Shown here: positions 12,286-22,910 of the stretch, one piece after another
Position numbering within the stretch: the stretch's first letter is position 1
Layout of the letters: every line of letters starts with the position of its first letter
Source of the DNA: Armigeres subalbatus
Lineage: Eukaryota > Arthropoda > Insecta > Diptera > Culicidae
Length of the DNA stretch: 64,000 nucleotides
Direction: 5' to 3'
Assembly (NCBI RefSeq): GCF_024139115.2
Contig: NC_085140.1
Coordinates: 158,002,452-158,066,451, forward strand
Made by a program: the position numbers and the translations under genes
The notes under the pieces: model-generated
The model's input: only the letters and a program-made list of their open reading frames with translations
The model's database searches: none
What the model was told of the DNA's origin: nothing

Positions 12286-13170
12286 ATAAAAATTAAACTA
12301 ATCCGAACTCCGTAATATGGGTATCAAACTGTTTGCTCTACATTACTTACTACCATAGACTATTAGACCAATCCATAATCAGTTTTTAAAATAAAATTGT
12401 TTTATGCCTTATAGCGTAATCCTTGATTTCGGCGCCCCCTTAATCTGACCTTGCAAAATGATCTTCTTGTCTTCAAGAACAAAAATCCATTGCAAAAAAA
12501 GTATTCTATTAGAAGCATGTTTTAGATTTTTTATTCATTCTCTAGGTATCCTGGAGAAATTTTTGAAACCATTCATAAGAGCGTTAGCACTAGAATATAT
12601 GTTCGCTCAAGTGTTGTAAGAACTTTGAAAACTGTTCTAAAAACAACAGCGTTTTGTAACATAATTTTTATTACAAGCTCTCTTATTGCACTTTGTAATT
12701 ATGTTATGAGTTAGTATAAATTTAAAATCAATTCAAACGATTTTAAATTTGCTTTCTGGGTTAATTATCGTCTGGTTCTAATTCTCATATTTTTAGGAAC
12801 AAATTTCTAAAAATTGAAACATATTTTTGTCAGCATTACTGTTAATTGTTTTTTACAATGTTTATAAAGTCAAAGTCTGCATTATGTACGTTACTAATGT
12901 AAATTTTCAATAACATTCTTAACCACTTATCTATCTAACATTAAATGTACTAATTGTGCGTATGCTCCATTATAATGTCATTGTGCTGTCAGTAATAAAA
13001 AAATGTCATTTCGTTCTACGGATGCTATGAATGTGCAGTTTCATATTTCCCAGTTTCAACATACGGTTTGTTCAATTTCATTTGTGTTCGTAAGTGCTTG
13101 GTCTCTGGAAAAAGAAACCGGAAATCATTTCTTAATAAAGTAAGATTTTATTTTATTTTTTCACTCCAAG
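12286..13170 (+). other. AT-rich sequence ending in a 3' splice site
   Basis: No gene or repeat recognised. The last 30 bases are a pyrimidine tract (TTTTATTTTATTTTTTCACT) closed by CAAG at 13167-13170, the acceptor for the catalase exon. No catalase first exon was found here or anywhere upstream in the window. Confidence 0.5.
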
Positions 13171-14631
13171 GGCCTAGATCATGCAACTACCAGCACGGGA
13201 TGTCCGGTTGGAACTAAAACTGCTTCCATTTCCGTGGGTGAACGAGGTCCCCTACTGCTGCAAGATGTGCACTTCCTCGATGAGATGGCCCACTTCGATC
13301 GCGAGCGTATCCCGGAACGTGTAGTGCACGCTAAAGGTGCAGGAGCATTTGGGTACTTCGAGGTGACCCACGATATCAGTCAATACTGCGCGGCCAAGGT
13401 TTTCAATGCCGTTGGTAAGAAAACTCCACTCGCCGTACGCTTCTCTACTGTGGGAGGCGAGAGTGGTTCCGCTGACACCGCTCGTGATCCGCGTGGATTT
13501 GCCGTGAAGCTCTACACCGACGACGGAGTATGGGATTTGGTCGGAAATAACACTCCAATCTTCTTCATCCGCGATCCAATTCTGTTCCCTAGTTTTATCC
13601 ACACCCAGAAACGTAACCCTGCTACTCACCTGAAGGATGCCAATATGTTCTGGGACTTCATTTCCTTGCGTCCCGAAACTATTCATCAGGTTATGTTCCT
13701 ATTTGGTGATCGTGGTATTCCTGATGGCTTCCGATTCATGAATGGCTACGGATCCCATACATTTAAGATGGTCAACGCCCAAGGAACACCAGTGTACTGT
13801 AAGTTCCACTGGAAATCGGACCAAGGCATCAAGAATATGGATGTTAAACGTGCTGACGAACTTGCCGGATCCGATCCGGATTACAGCATTCGTGATTTGT
13901 ACAACGCCATCGCCAAGGGAGAGTACCCGAGTTGGACTCTGAAGATCCAGGTTATGACTTTCGAGCAAGCTGAAAAGGTTGCCTTCAATCCGTTTGACCT
14001 TACCAAGATCTGGCCACAAGGAGAATTCCCGCTGATTCCGGTGGGTCGCATGGTTCTGGATCGTAATCCGAAGAACTACTTCGCTGAAGTAGAACAAATC
14101 GCGTTCGATCCTTCCAGTATGGTTCCTGGAATTGAAGCGTCTCCGGATAAAATGCTTCAGGGACGTCTATTTTCGTACACCGACACCCACCGTCATCGTC
14201 TTGGAGCCAACTACACCCAACTGCCGGTGAACTGTCCTTATCGGGTATCGCTACGTAACTACCAACGAGACGGACCAATGAACTGCACCGATAACCAGGG
14301 AGATGCTCCGAATTATTACCCGAACTCGTTCAGCGGTCCAGAACCTTGCCAGTTTGCCCGCAAGGTACAGAACGCGAAATACAGCGTTTCCGGAGACGTC
14401 GATCGTTTCGAAACCGGAGATGAAGAAAATTTCGCCCAGGCCGCTGTGTTCTATCGCCAGGTGCTGAACGAACCTGCCCGCAAGCGTTTGATTTCCAATC
14501 TTGTCAACCATATGAGCAATGCGGCGACATTCATCCAGGAACGTGCGGTGAAAAACTTTTCCGAAGTCGATGCCGACTTTGGACGTCAACTGAGCGAAGG
14601 ATTGAAACTGCGCAGCAGCGCTAAAATGTAA
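13171..14631 (+). CDS. Cat: Catalase, large terminal exon (copy 1)
   Basis: Haem catalase, converting H2O2 to water and oxygen in the peroxisome. The exon encodes 486 residues from a phase-0 acceptor (AG at 13169-13170) to TAA; insect catalases are about 505 residues, so only a short N-terminal exon is missing. The active-site His sits in [14 protein letters not shown] (exon residue 53), the distal Asn in DLVGNNTP (residue 126), and the haem-ligand Tyr in [14 protein letters not shown] (about 336). The C-terminus SAKM is a plausible variant peroxisomal targeting tripeptide (AKM). A GTG at 13234 also lies in frame but is internal: homology continues upstream to the splice site ([13 protein letters not shown]). 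No stop or frameshift, so apparently functional. A close paralogous exon lies at 22911-24374. The divergent first 14 residues and the missing first exon are the only uncertainties. Confidence 0.95.
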   Translation, partial: GLDHATTSTGCPVGTKTASISVGERGPLLLQDVHFLDEMAHFDRERIPERVVHAKGAGAFGYFEVTHDISQYCAAKVFNAVGKKTPLAVRFSTVGGESGSADTARDPRGFAVKLYTDDGVWDLVGNNTPIFFIRDPILFPSFIHTQKRNPATHLKDANMFWDFISLRPETIHQVMFLFGDRGIPDGFRFMNGYGSHTFKMVNAQGTPVYCKFHWKSDQGIKNMDVKRADELAGSDPDYSIRDLYNAIAKGEYPSWTLKIQVMTFEQAEKVAFNPFDLTKIWPQGEFPLIPVGRMVLDRNPKNYFAEVEQIAFDPSSMVPGIEASPDKMLQGRLFSYTDTHRHRLGANYTQLPVNCPYRVSLRNYQRDGPMNCTDNQGDAPNYYPNSFSGPEPCQFARKVQNAKYSVSGDVDRFETGDEENFAQAAVFYRQVLNEPARKRLISNLVNHMSNAATFIQERAVKNFSEVDADFGRQLSEGLKLRSSAKM

Positions 14632-14776
14632 GAGTTTGTGAGGATTCGCATCGCGTCGCAACAGCACATTATTATCCAATCGAAAAAAATACGAAGGGGC
14701 AAATATATGTATCACATTCAATTTCACTTTTTTACGTATAACCAGCTTTGAGTATTTTGGGGTAATATTAGATTAT

Positions 14777-14782
14777 AATAAA
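14777..14782 (+). promoter_or_regulatory. Polyadenylation signal of catalase copy 1
   Basis: AATAAA lies 146 bp after the stop, followed by AGTTTAACGATTTCCTA. The same block follows the AATAAA of copy 2, which argues that this is the genuine 3' end and that the duplication included it. Confidence 0.75.
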
Positions 14783-14931
14783 AGTTTAACGATTTCCTAG
14801 TTATTGGTTTTATTTAACAATATCACATACATTTATTAATACGCCCTATGGTACCCTACATGCTGTTTATTATGTACATTAGACAGTGGTCGAAAAAGAT
14901 AATTGGCACCAATTCCGTTATCGCCTTCGCT

Positions 14932-15002
14932 CCTCCACGAACATTATCCAGTTCTCGTTTTTATAGGAGATTACCGGTCTAATTAGCGTTTTGTAGATAG
15001 TT
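14932..15002 (-). mobile_element. Short RTE-like LINE fragment
   Basis: About 70 bp ('cctccacgaacattatccag' through 'ctaattagcgttttgtagat') match the LINE at 304-1037 (around 715-785) in the same orientation. It abuts the SINE at 15005. Confidence 0.6.
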
Positions 15003-15004
15003 AG

Positions 15005-15223
15005 TTAGTCTCCAGTTAGCCTTGCGAGCAAAGCCGTAGGATTGCCAATCCAGAGATGGCGACTTCGATTCTCGGTCCGGTCTAGGATGTTTTCGGGTGG
15101 GAAACATTCTTGACTCCTTGGGCATAGTGTATCCATTATACTTGCCACCCAAAATACATACTCATGCAATGGCGGACAGAGAAAAGTTTTTAATTGATAA
15201 CTGAAGAAATGCTAATAGAAATG
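15005..15223 (+). mobile_element. tRNA-derived SINE, tail missing
   Basis: The head has a box A-like TTAGCCTTGCGAGCAAAG and a box B-like 'cgattctcggtccggtctag'. The body has 'ctccttgggcatagtgtatc' and 'catgcaatgg'. The same head occurs at 6548 and the same body at 34425. The triplet tail is not present. Confidence 0.7.
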
Positions 15224-15429
15224 GTGTTAATTATGAAAAGGCATTATCCTATTGATTTGAAAGCATCAAAGTAAGCTTGATATGAACAACAACGAAGGGC
15301 CTCCAAAATATCAGTCAAAGCTATCGTGGTACTTCGCCCGCAGCTGAAGATATGTGGACATCCATCACGGACTGGAGTGACAGTTTTCGAGTAGACTTCC
15401 ACTTGCCTAGCAGCATGATAATCTCCACA

Positions 15430-16190
15430 ATTCCCATCAGGATCCGAGGAGGATTCTCATCAGAATCCGAGAGGAATTCTCATTGGAATCTCTGAAGAAT
15501 TCCTGGAAGGAAAACTGGAATCCAAAAGAATTCACAATGGATTCCTTTCGGTTTCGTTAAGGGATGCCCTTGGGAATCTGTGGGAGATACACTTCATAAT
15601 CTATTGAGGATTTGCTTCAAAATCTCTCCGGAATCGTTCAAAGATTTGTTTCGGAATCGTTCAGAGATTTGCTTCGGAATTCCTTAATTTGTTTCAGAAT
15701 ACCTCGACGATTCGCTTCGAAATCCCTTGAAGATTGGAATCCCTCTTACGATTTGCTTTGGAATCATTCGACGATTCGCTTTAGAATATATCTACAGTTT
15801 GTTTCGAAATTCCTCGAAGATTTACTTCGGACTTCCTTGACGATTCACTTCGAAATTCCTTGACGATTTGCTTCGAAATCGTTCAGTGATTTGCTTCGGA
15901 TTTCCCCAAAAATTTGCTTCAACATCCCTGGAGGATTGCCTTCGGAATCGCTGGAGGATTCTTTTCGGAATCCCTGCAGAATTAATTCTACATCCCTGGA
16001 CCATTACCTACAAAATCCCTGATACATTCACGTTGGAATTCATGAAGGATTTCCAACAAAATCTTTGGAACAGGATCCCTAGAAGATTCTGATTAGAACT
16101 CCTGCAACATTCCCGTCGGAATCCCTGGTGGATTGCCTTCAGAATCACTGGAGGTTTCTTCCGGTATGTTTGGAGGTTTCCCATCGAAAT
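15430..16190 (+). repeat. Degenerate tandem array, about 30-bp unit
   Basis: Roughly 25 diverged units follow the pattern 'gatttgcttcggaatc' alternating with 'ccctgg/cctcga' linkers. Short frames on both strands are by-products of the repeat, not genes. Confidence 0.7.
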
Positions 16191-16204
16191 CGAAAGCGCC
16201 AACT

Positions 16205-16740
16205 TGAGCACCAACCATCAAAAAATATATGGGGGTTTGTGCAACTGCACTACAAATGCTCAAACATATTCGACGAACCTTGACTCCACCCCCGACAACT
16301 CAAACCAAAATCAAACCGTTTTAATTTTTTCCAACCGAGCCGCCAACTGTCAAATGGTTGTTCGAACAACTTCACACACGTTCAAACAAAGCAGCAACCG
16401 AAGCGTTTTCTTGGGGGCGGAGTCAATGTTCGTCAAACTGCTTGACTGGTGTGTACGTTGCATACGTTGCATATGTGATATTAATGCTGTCCAATGAGCA
16501 GCTCGAAGTAGCTCGAAGTTGTTCCCGTCCTGCTCGTTCTTTTTTGTCAACAAACGGGCATGAGCGTGACAAGAACAACTTCGAGCTACTTCGAGCTGCT
16601 CATTGGACAGCACTATTGTTGGTCGAATAAATTGATTGTTCGTGTCACTGTTGGTAAAACTTGATGGATGTTGGAATAAACGAGAGGTGGAGTCAATGTT
16701 GGTCAAACTGCTTGACCGTGTGTACGTTCCATTACTCCAA
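16205..16740. repeat. Composite inverted/direct repeat with central fold-back
   Basis: The central fold-back (16486-16611) has 38-bp arms starting GCTGTCCAATGAGCAGCTCG and is nearly perfect. It is bracketed by direct copies of 'gtcaatgttsgtcaaactgc' at about 16421 and 16691. A related, rearranged fold-back lies at 22697-22815. Frames across it on either strand are products of the palindrome. Confidence 0.65.
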
Positions 16741-17626
16741 CGACTACCCGGGTTGGGTCAGACAAATCTACGTTTTGCAGGACTCTACACGTAAAAGCAT
16801 CGTACAGTGCTTCGATAAGGCCGATGATTCTTTCCTTGCGTTCCCACAGATTTCAGTGGTTGAGACGATCGGAAGCTTTTCCGTAGCCAATAAATGTCAA
16901 ATAGGGGACTCTTGGAATTCGTTGACCTACTCCAAGATTATACGTAGCGTTACCTTAGAATCCACATATGATCTACACGGGCAGAATTTTACCTGCTACC
17001 GTTGGAAAGTAGTGTTTATCCTGTATCCGAGTTAGGATAACTTTGCACATAGAACTTTGAGAACAATGCACTGTAACATGATGCTCCGCCAGTTGTCGCA
17101 TATTCTCTTTTTTTGTGACCTTCACTAAGACGCCCTGCATCCAATCGACCCGTAAAGTGGCGGTGTCATAGATATTGCAGAACAGTTTATGCAACATTTG
17201 TACAGATAGCATGGGGTCATCAGCTGTGAACATCTCTCTCTATTGATGTGCGATCGATCCCGGAAGCCATGTTCGATTTCATGCTTTGGATAGCTGCTGC
17301 AATCTCCTGCAGTGATGGTGCTTCGGAGTTGATGCATCACATCCTTGGTGGCCTTGCCAAGATATTGATGGCTTGCCAGATGTCGAAACAAGAAGAAGTT
17401 GCTCGAAGTGCTCGAACCAACTTTACAGCGGATCAGATGGGTCGGTAAGTAACGGACCTGTCATGTCTTCCACTGTCAACCTCGTGGCTTTTGCTTTCCT
17501 TCACTTCTTAATCTTCCGCCAAGTTGCATCAGTAATCCACTCTGTCTGCTGACTGCGCAACTTATCCTGGTTTTTATCACTTGTTTAAATAAAGGCATTC
17601 TTGATGTCGCCTTCCGGAACATTCGA
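16741..17626. other. No gene supported
   Basis: Slightly higher GC than its surroundings, with overlapping short frames on both strands (for example 16973-17233 and 17125-17391). None has recognisable similarity or consistent splice sites. It could be a very decayed retroelement. Confidence 0.3.
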
Positions 17627-17717
17627 ATGTGGAAGTGCTTAATGAACACTAAGCTGTGAGGCGGCTCTGTCCCAGTGTGGGGATGTAATGCCAATAAGAA
17701 GAAGAAGAAGAAGAAGA
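17627..17717 (+). mobile_element. Feilai-like SINE 3' end
   Basis: The conserved 3' block ('ggaagtgcttaatgaacact' through 'ggggatgtaatgccaa') ends in six GAA-type triplets. 5'-truncated. Confidence 0.75.
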
Positions 17718-17729
17718 TTAGTTAGGATT

Positions 17730-18235
17730 TTTCAAAGAAATTCCTGGAGGAACTTTCGAAAGAATTTCGGGATCAGTTTTCCAAGGAATTATTCAAAGAA
17801 ATCATAAAAAAAGTGTTCATTAGAATGATTAGTAATTTTCTAAATTATTTCTGGAGGAATTTCCAAGATAAAAATCGAAAAGAATTCCCGGAGGAATTTT
17901 AAAATGAATTTCCGGACGATTCTTCGTATGGTTTCTTTAAGAAATTCTCGAAAGGGAACCTGAAGGGATTTAAAAAAAAGTGTTAAGTGATTTGTGAAGG
18001 ATTTTTGCTAATTCTTGAAAGAATAGCCGAAAGATTTCCGAATGGATTTTTCAAAGGAGCTTCTAAAGGTATTCTCGAAGTATTTCCAAACAATTCTTAA
18101 AAGCAAAATATCCGGAAAAACTCCTCCAGGTGTTTTCTAAAGTTTTCCTTAAGATACTTCTGAATGAGTTCTTAAAAAATACCAAGGAATTTCAAAAAAA
18201 ATATCCGAAGCATTTTCCGAAGGTTTTTACAGTAA
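17730..18235 (+). repeat. Degenerate tandem repeat ('ggaggaattt' type)
   Basis: Diverged short units built on 'attcctggaggaatttc' and 'tttccgaaggattt' fill this stretch. No coding content. Confidence 0.6.
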
Positions 18236-18597
18236 ATGAGTAATAGAACGCTAGTGGCGCTGTAACCATTGAAATTATTCTGCCAAAATATGCTTCACTC
18301 AGAAATGAAATAAATCCGTAATGGATTTGAAATTAAACTTTTTAGTCATATTTGACGTTTATACATTGCATAGTTTAAAAAGTATACTTTCGCACATTAT
18401 TTTTTATACTAAGTCAGATTAACGCAGCAGTATTTTAGATAAAATTTTGTCTTCTGCGAAATTTCATATTCTCTTCCATTTACTTGATTCACCCAGTTGA
18501 GTCGTAGCGTTGTTGCGAAGAAATTACAGATTTTTGTGAGAAAGGTGTAGGTTTGCGGCCATTACCATTGGGAGAAAAGCATCTTAACTAGAAGATA

Positions 18598-19444
18598 ATG
18601 GCACTGCCAGCCACTCCAGCTCCAGGAGCTGCAATCTCCGACATCGTCCCAACAGGGGGAGAAATTGCGCAGCGGCAAAATTTGAGTACGCTTGGAAGGC
18701 TTCGAGACAGCGGTGCCGGTGGAATTGTAAGTAGTATTATTCAAAGTTCACTCCTAGACTATCATCGATAGTTTGATCCAAATGCACTACAAACAAACTA
18801 AATTGAAAAATATTTTCAGATTCAGGCGCAAAATCAAAATCTATATCCTCCCGGCTAGCACCAGGTAGCTGTTCACCGAGCTCTTTTTCCTAGATAAACG
18901 GACCCAAACCGCATCCAAAGCTCGATCCATGATAGTTTTTCTGGGCAAACAGGCACTTCTGTTTATGGACACGGCCGCTATCGCGAATGGCACATATTTT
19001 AATATCCATGCAACAGTGCAATTTCTCCCTTCCGGAATTTATTAGCGGTTTCGGTCGATTATCCGAAAAAGGAACGTAGAACTGGATTCGATTATTATAC
19101 CCTAGAGAAGCGCATGCACGATGACAAAGATACCGAGCGACAATTGATCCCGAGCCGGATGCTTTGGCCGAGGTCTACAATAGTCATCAATCGCTGCTAC
19201 TCGAAGTTCTGTTGGAGGACAGCTCAGCACAGGATCAAGACCAGCGGTACCCATCCACCCCCAGTTAATCGAATAGGTTCCGACTTCTTAGCTCCGGTGG
19301 GCTTCCCGAGCAATTCTCTCATTTACAAGTCTCATTTGTGCGAACATTTGTGTATTTTATTGCATGATTTTAATAAAATAATAATTACTTTCTCTGTGTA
19401 CAAACTATCCTTGCATTTTAACTTTTCCAATAAGAAAAAATAAA
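18598..19444 (+). pseudogene. Unrecognised small gene-like block, probably decayed
   Basis: I do not recognise this. A 43-codon ATG frame (18598-18726, starting MALPATPAPGAAISDIVPTG) ends at a consensus donor GTAAGT. A short intron-like gap follows, with an acceptor TATTTTCAG at about 18811-18819. The next frame hits TAG after 12 codons. Further on, a frame around 18883-19045 (containing LFTELFFLDKRTQTASKARS) looks coding in composition but is out of register and has stops. AATAAA occurs at 19439-19444. Leader, intron, broken frames and poly(A) signal together resemble a compact gene that has decayed, or a fast-evolving gene I mis-spliced. Not similar to catalase. Confidence 0.35.
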
Positions 19445-19660
19445 GAAAAACGAACATAACCTAGAAACTATAGACAAATCGAAAGTAAACTAAACATTAA
19501 TAAAGCGTATTTATACTAAAGAACGTTTTTCTTAAATTTATACTATGACAGTATTGTAGGTTTGAATACGAGCTTGGGGTCAACCAGGCGAATAGTCGTT
19601 TAGAATGACTTTTAAACTATTTAGTATAAATATATTTCTGAGTGTTCAAAAAGCTTAATA

Positions 19661-19943
19661 GCCTATTCAGATTACGATTAGATTATTTATCGCAATCAAT
19701 ATCGTGTTAAGCCCGCAGTACACTGTTTGTCATAATGACAAATATTTGTCAAGTTAATCCGGACATCTATCAAACCGATTAGAAATCGACATGGGTATCA
19801 GGCTGACTTGACAAATACTTGTCATTATGACAAACAGTGTGCTGATAGCTTTAAAGCGGAAAGAAAATTGAATGTATGGTGATGGCATCAGGTTGTTGTT
19901 TATCATGATATTTATGATCATAAATGGCGTAATCTGAATAGGC
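19661..19943. mobile_element. TA-flanked MITE containing an inner fold-back
   Basis: The outer TIR GCCTATTCAGATTACG and its inverse are flanked by TA (19659-19660, 19944-19945). Inside, at 19716-19844, a second inverted pair based on CACTGTTTGTCATAATGACA forms a separate hairpin element, itself containing the palindrome TTTGTCATAATGACAAA. Confidence 0.7.
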
Positions 19944-20511
19944 TATAACTTGGCCGTTTGACACTTATAGTACCGGTACCTTGGCTGCTAGGTCCAAGCA
20001 AACAAGACGTTGGTCACAAACTAGAACAAACTAGATGTTGGTCACGCGAACAGGTATAAGGCGCCCCCATGAAACGGCTGTCATCCACGAACAACTCGCC
20101 TGAAGCCAAAAACATGGTGCTGGATGTAAACATTGCCGGTTAAGCAATAAACACACGAAGTTAGAACAGTCGGATGCGCAAGCGGCGTAAGCGGCATGTG
20201 TTGCATTGTTAAATTATATTCAACGAGATGTATTGCATTGTTGCGTGATTTTCGACGTGATTAATTGGCGCTTTGATGTTGCATGAAGAAGAAGAGGAAG
20301 AAGCAGAAATATGATAATCAAAAATATTCGCACGGGAAAACATACGAAGAAATTTTTGAAACTCTCTTTAAAATTCTAGAAGCAATTTAATTAAAAACGG
20401 TAAGCAGTACGAGTTTAGACTTGTTTTATACTGCACAATAAACACAATATTTCAATTTCAATTTGATATCATACTTAATGCACAGTATAAGGAAAGTCCA
20501 ACCCCGTTTTG

Positions 20512-20594
20512 GGATTTCTTTGTGGTTTATCACCTCAGCACGATAGAAAACAATGCGAACTTGCATTTTGAGGTGATAAACTGCAAAGAAATCC
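20512..20594. repeat. Small hairpin
   Basis: The arms GGATTTCTTTG.GGTTTATCACCTCA and 'tgaggtgataaac.gcaaagaaatcc' pair over about 26 bp around a 30-bp loop. Confidence 0.5.
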
Positions 20595-20932
20595 TCTGCT
20601 TGTCACTTTTATTTATTGTCGGCGTAGCACCAAGTTAGAATTCGGAAGTCGGGACTTCCGAACCGAACTTTCTTCCGAAGTTTTATTTGTCAAACTAATT
20701 GATGCGTTGTTTAGTGCATCTTTAGGCGAATCCAGCGCACTATTTCCGAAGTTTGGAAAGTTGCCTGTATCTGGAGAAAAATCCAACTTCGGTATAAAAA
20801 GCGGTATAAATTTATTCCGGATAGACAATAAAAGAGGGGAAATCGACGAAGAGAATTCTCTCTTGCGACATTCTCCCTTTTACCAGATAGATCTTGAAGT
20901 ACTAGAACGCTAATGGCGCTATATAGCCAATA

Positions 20933-21071
20933 GGCCTTTTCATGTGACACTGCCGAGACTGCACTTGTTTACAACCGCTGAACAGGCCTGCAAGTCCGAA
21001 GCTGTCACTTTCATAGAAGAACTGTCAATTGACGATAAAATCAGCTGTTTTTAAACGTCTCGTGAAAAGGC
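20933..21071. mobile_element. Short MITE inside an older repeat
   Basis: The ends GGCCTTTTCATG and 'cgtgaaaaggcc' are inverted. The flanking sequence ('gaacgctaatggcgct' and 'tattttgccaaaatatgctt') matches a contiguous stretch at 18248-18293, showing the pre-insertion state. Confidence 0.6.
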
Positions 21072-21110
21072 CCATAAAAGTATTTTGCCAAAATATGCTT
21101 TCACAAGCCT

Positions 21111-21493
21111 AATACTAAAGACACACTTGTGGTACAAGTACCACGGTTATATACCCTAGTACATATCCAGCTTTTCGCGTACGGTAATGGCGGCTCTGTG
21201 GTTTTAGAAGTGTATCCGTCCCTGTACTTCTTTGACATCTGACTTGGGTTTGACATTTCGATTACCCTCTTCCCTCACCCTGGAACAGGAGGAAAACGGA
21301 ATGTCAAACCCAAGCCAGATGTCAAAGAAGTACAGGGACGGATACACTTTTAAACCCACAGAGCCGCCATTATCGTGCGCGAAAAGCTGGATTGTACCAT
21401 GGTTTTCCACCTTGTACCAGCATGGTACAAGGTGACACACTAGTGGTACAACTTGTACCATGGTACGAATACCACCAGTATGTCATTAGTATA
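21111..21493. mobile_element. Large fold-back element
   Basis: Inner arms of about 90 bp are almost exact inverses (left CCAGCTTTTCGCG.ACGGTAATGGCGGCTCTG, right its complement ending AAAAGCTGG). The outer part carries repeated 'tggtacaa' and 'ttgtacca' motifs. The ends ('atactaaagacacac' and 'gtgtgtcac..tagtat') are inverted. Frames on both strands are palindrome by-products. Confidence 0.7.
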
Positions 21494-21513
21494 ACTTGTC
21501 GGTTTGTTATGTA

Positions 21514-22050
21514 GGGTAAAGTGTCCAATAGTGGACCCCCAACCAATAGTGGACCGGTGGACCCTCCAGCCATTTTTGCATTATTACACCCAGTTCTTTT
21601 TTTACACGGGTGGTTTTTAGTCGATTGAGACCCTTAGCGTTAACGAAACTATGAGTTAACCCCAAGAAAAAAATCACAAAAAATCAAAAAAATTCACGTG
21701 GTATTTAAAAAACTGTGAAATATCAGGTTAACCGGGAAATTCCAGAATACCAACCGTGTAAAAAAAATTGGGTGTACAGTACAATGTAAACATTTTGCTA
21801 TGAAATTCCATCGGGAGAACCTACCTTACAGTCCTATGATTTGATCACTGTAAATGCTATGGAAATTTAAATTAGATGATTTTTTACAATTCTTAAAAAA
21901 TAAACGCGAGAGGGTTCATTAACGGAATATTTTGGGGGTTCCATAATAGGGAAGAAGAACGTCCCGAAACGAAACATGAAAATCAAATGAAGTGTCGACT
22001 ATAGGGCAGCAATTTCCCATTATGGACCCCCAGGGGGTCTACTATAGGGC
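21514..22050. mobile_element. MITE with 'gtggaccccc' terminal motifs, copy 1
   Basis: The left end GGGTAAAGTGTCCAATAGTG and the right end 'tggacccccagggggtctac..tatagggc' carry inverted, partly repeated GGACCCCC motifs. A rearranged copy in the opposite orientation lies at 59083-59605 and shares 'aacatgaaaatcaaatgaag'. Confidence 0.6.
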
Positions 22051-22307
22051 GAATTCAGTATGACCTCGCTTGTGTGGTCGGGTTGGGATCTGACGACCAA
22101 ATTGGCACAACCTCACACAACCCTACTTCATTGAGCGCCGTTGCTGATGAAGCAAGTGTGTAGGAGCCGAACAATACTAAATACTCATCCTACTTGGTTG
22201 ACATGTGTACAAAAATACATTTGAGAGAGTTAGCTCTGAAAATGTATTGCGAGAGATCGGCTGGTACCTGGTGCTGGGAATTTGGTTTCATCAGTACCCG
22301 CTAAGCT

Positions 22308-22495
22308 GCGGTGGACGACGGAGGTCCTTCGTAGCTTAGTAGGGAAAGCACCTGTCATGCGAACTGGGGTCGTGGGATCAAACCCCACCGAAGGGGCGGT
22401 TACCCTCCAATACCTTTTCCGAACTAAATCTATCACATGTTGTACATATGCATAATCAAGTTTCAGACATAGTAATTTTTTGTAATGTTTTTTGG
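22308..22495 (+). mobile_element. tRNA-derived SINE with preserved cloverleaf-like head
   Basis: The 74-nt head (22324-22397) can form an acceptor-like stem (CCTTCG with CGAAGG), a D arm (GCTT/AAGC), an imperfect anticodon arm and a perfect T arm (GTGGG-ATCAAAC-CCCAC). Box A-like TAGCTTAGTAGG and box B-like GGGATCAAACC are in place. The downstream body ('aaatctatcacatgttgtac') is shared with 44083-44240. No 3' CCA or terminator in a tRNA-gene position, so I call it a SINE rather than a tRNA gene. Confidence 0.65.
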
Positions 22496-22696
22496 TATTT
22501 TACCTCTTATGCAAGGCTAAATCATACCAATTTCAGTTATCGAGGTCGTCGCTCCTGCTCGGGTATTGGTTCGAAACCAGGTTATACTTTTGTTAAACGA
22601 ACTTGAAATTTTTCATGAGATTGTCGTATGAAACGCATTCCATTAGTGAATCGTATAGGAATCGTCTTGTTGGATATCCAATAAAAAGATAGATTT

Positions 22697-22815
22697 GACC
22701 GAAGAGCTTGAAGTAGCTCGAAGTTTCTCGCTGTGCAGCTCATGCCCATTTGTTGACAAAAAAGAACGAGCAGGACGGGAACAACTGCGAGCTATTTCGA
22801 GCTGCTCATTATAAC
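22697..22815. repeat. Diverged relative of the 16486 fold-back
   Basis: It contains 'gcttgaagtagctcgaagtt', a central 'catgcccatttgttgacaaa' and 'ttcgagctgctcatt', matching the 16486-16611 element in inverted order. It lies 95 bp upstream of the second catalase exon. Confidence 0.5.
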
Positions 22816-22910
22816 AAGAATAACAAGAATCCGTCGCAATACGTTTCTATAGATATATTGTTATCCCTTATTGATCATTTCAATAACTGTTCAATTACTT
22901 TCTTTTTTAG

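Noticed and set aside
13234..13236. GTG as the catalase start codon
   Set aside because: Frame and homology ([10 protein letters not shown]) continue upstream to the acceptor at 13170; eukaryotic starts at GTG are not expected.
13252..14727. Long minus-strand open frames opposite catalase copy 1
   Set aside because: They mirror the codon structure of a well-supported catalase exon, have no start or splice context and no domain.
16350..16706. 118-residue minus-strand frame with repeated peptide words
   Set aside because: The repeated words come from the two arms of a fold-back element; a related frame exists on the other strand.
22324..22397. Functional tRNA gene
   Set aside because: It is embedded in a repeat with a body shared by another copy, has a non-canonical anticodon arm and no T-run terminator right after the fold.
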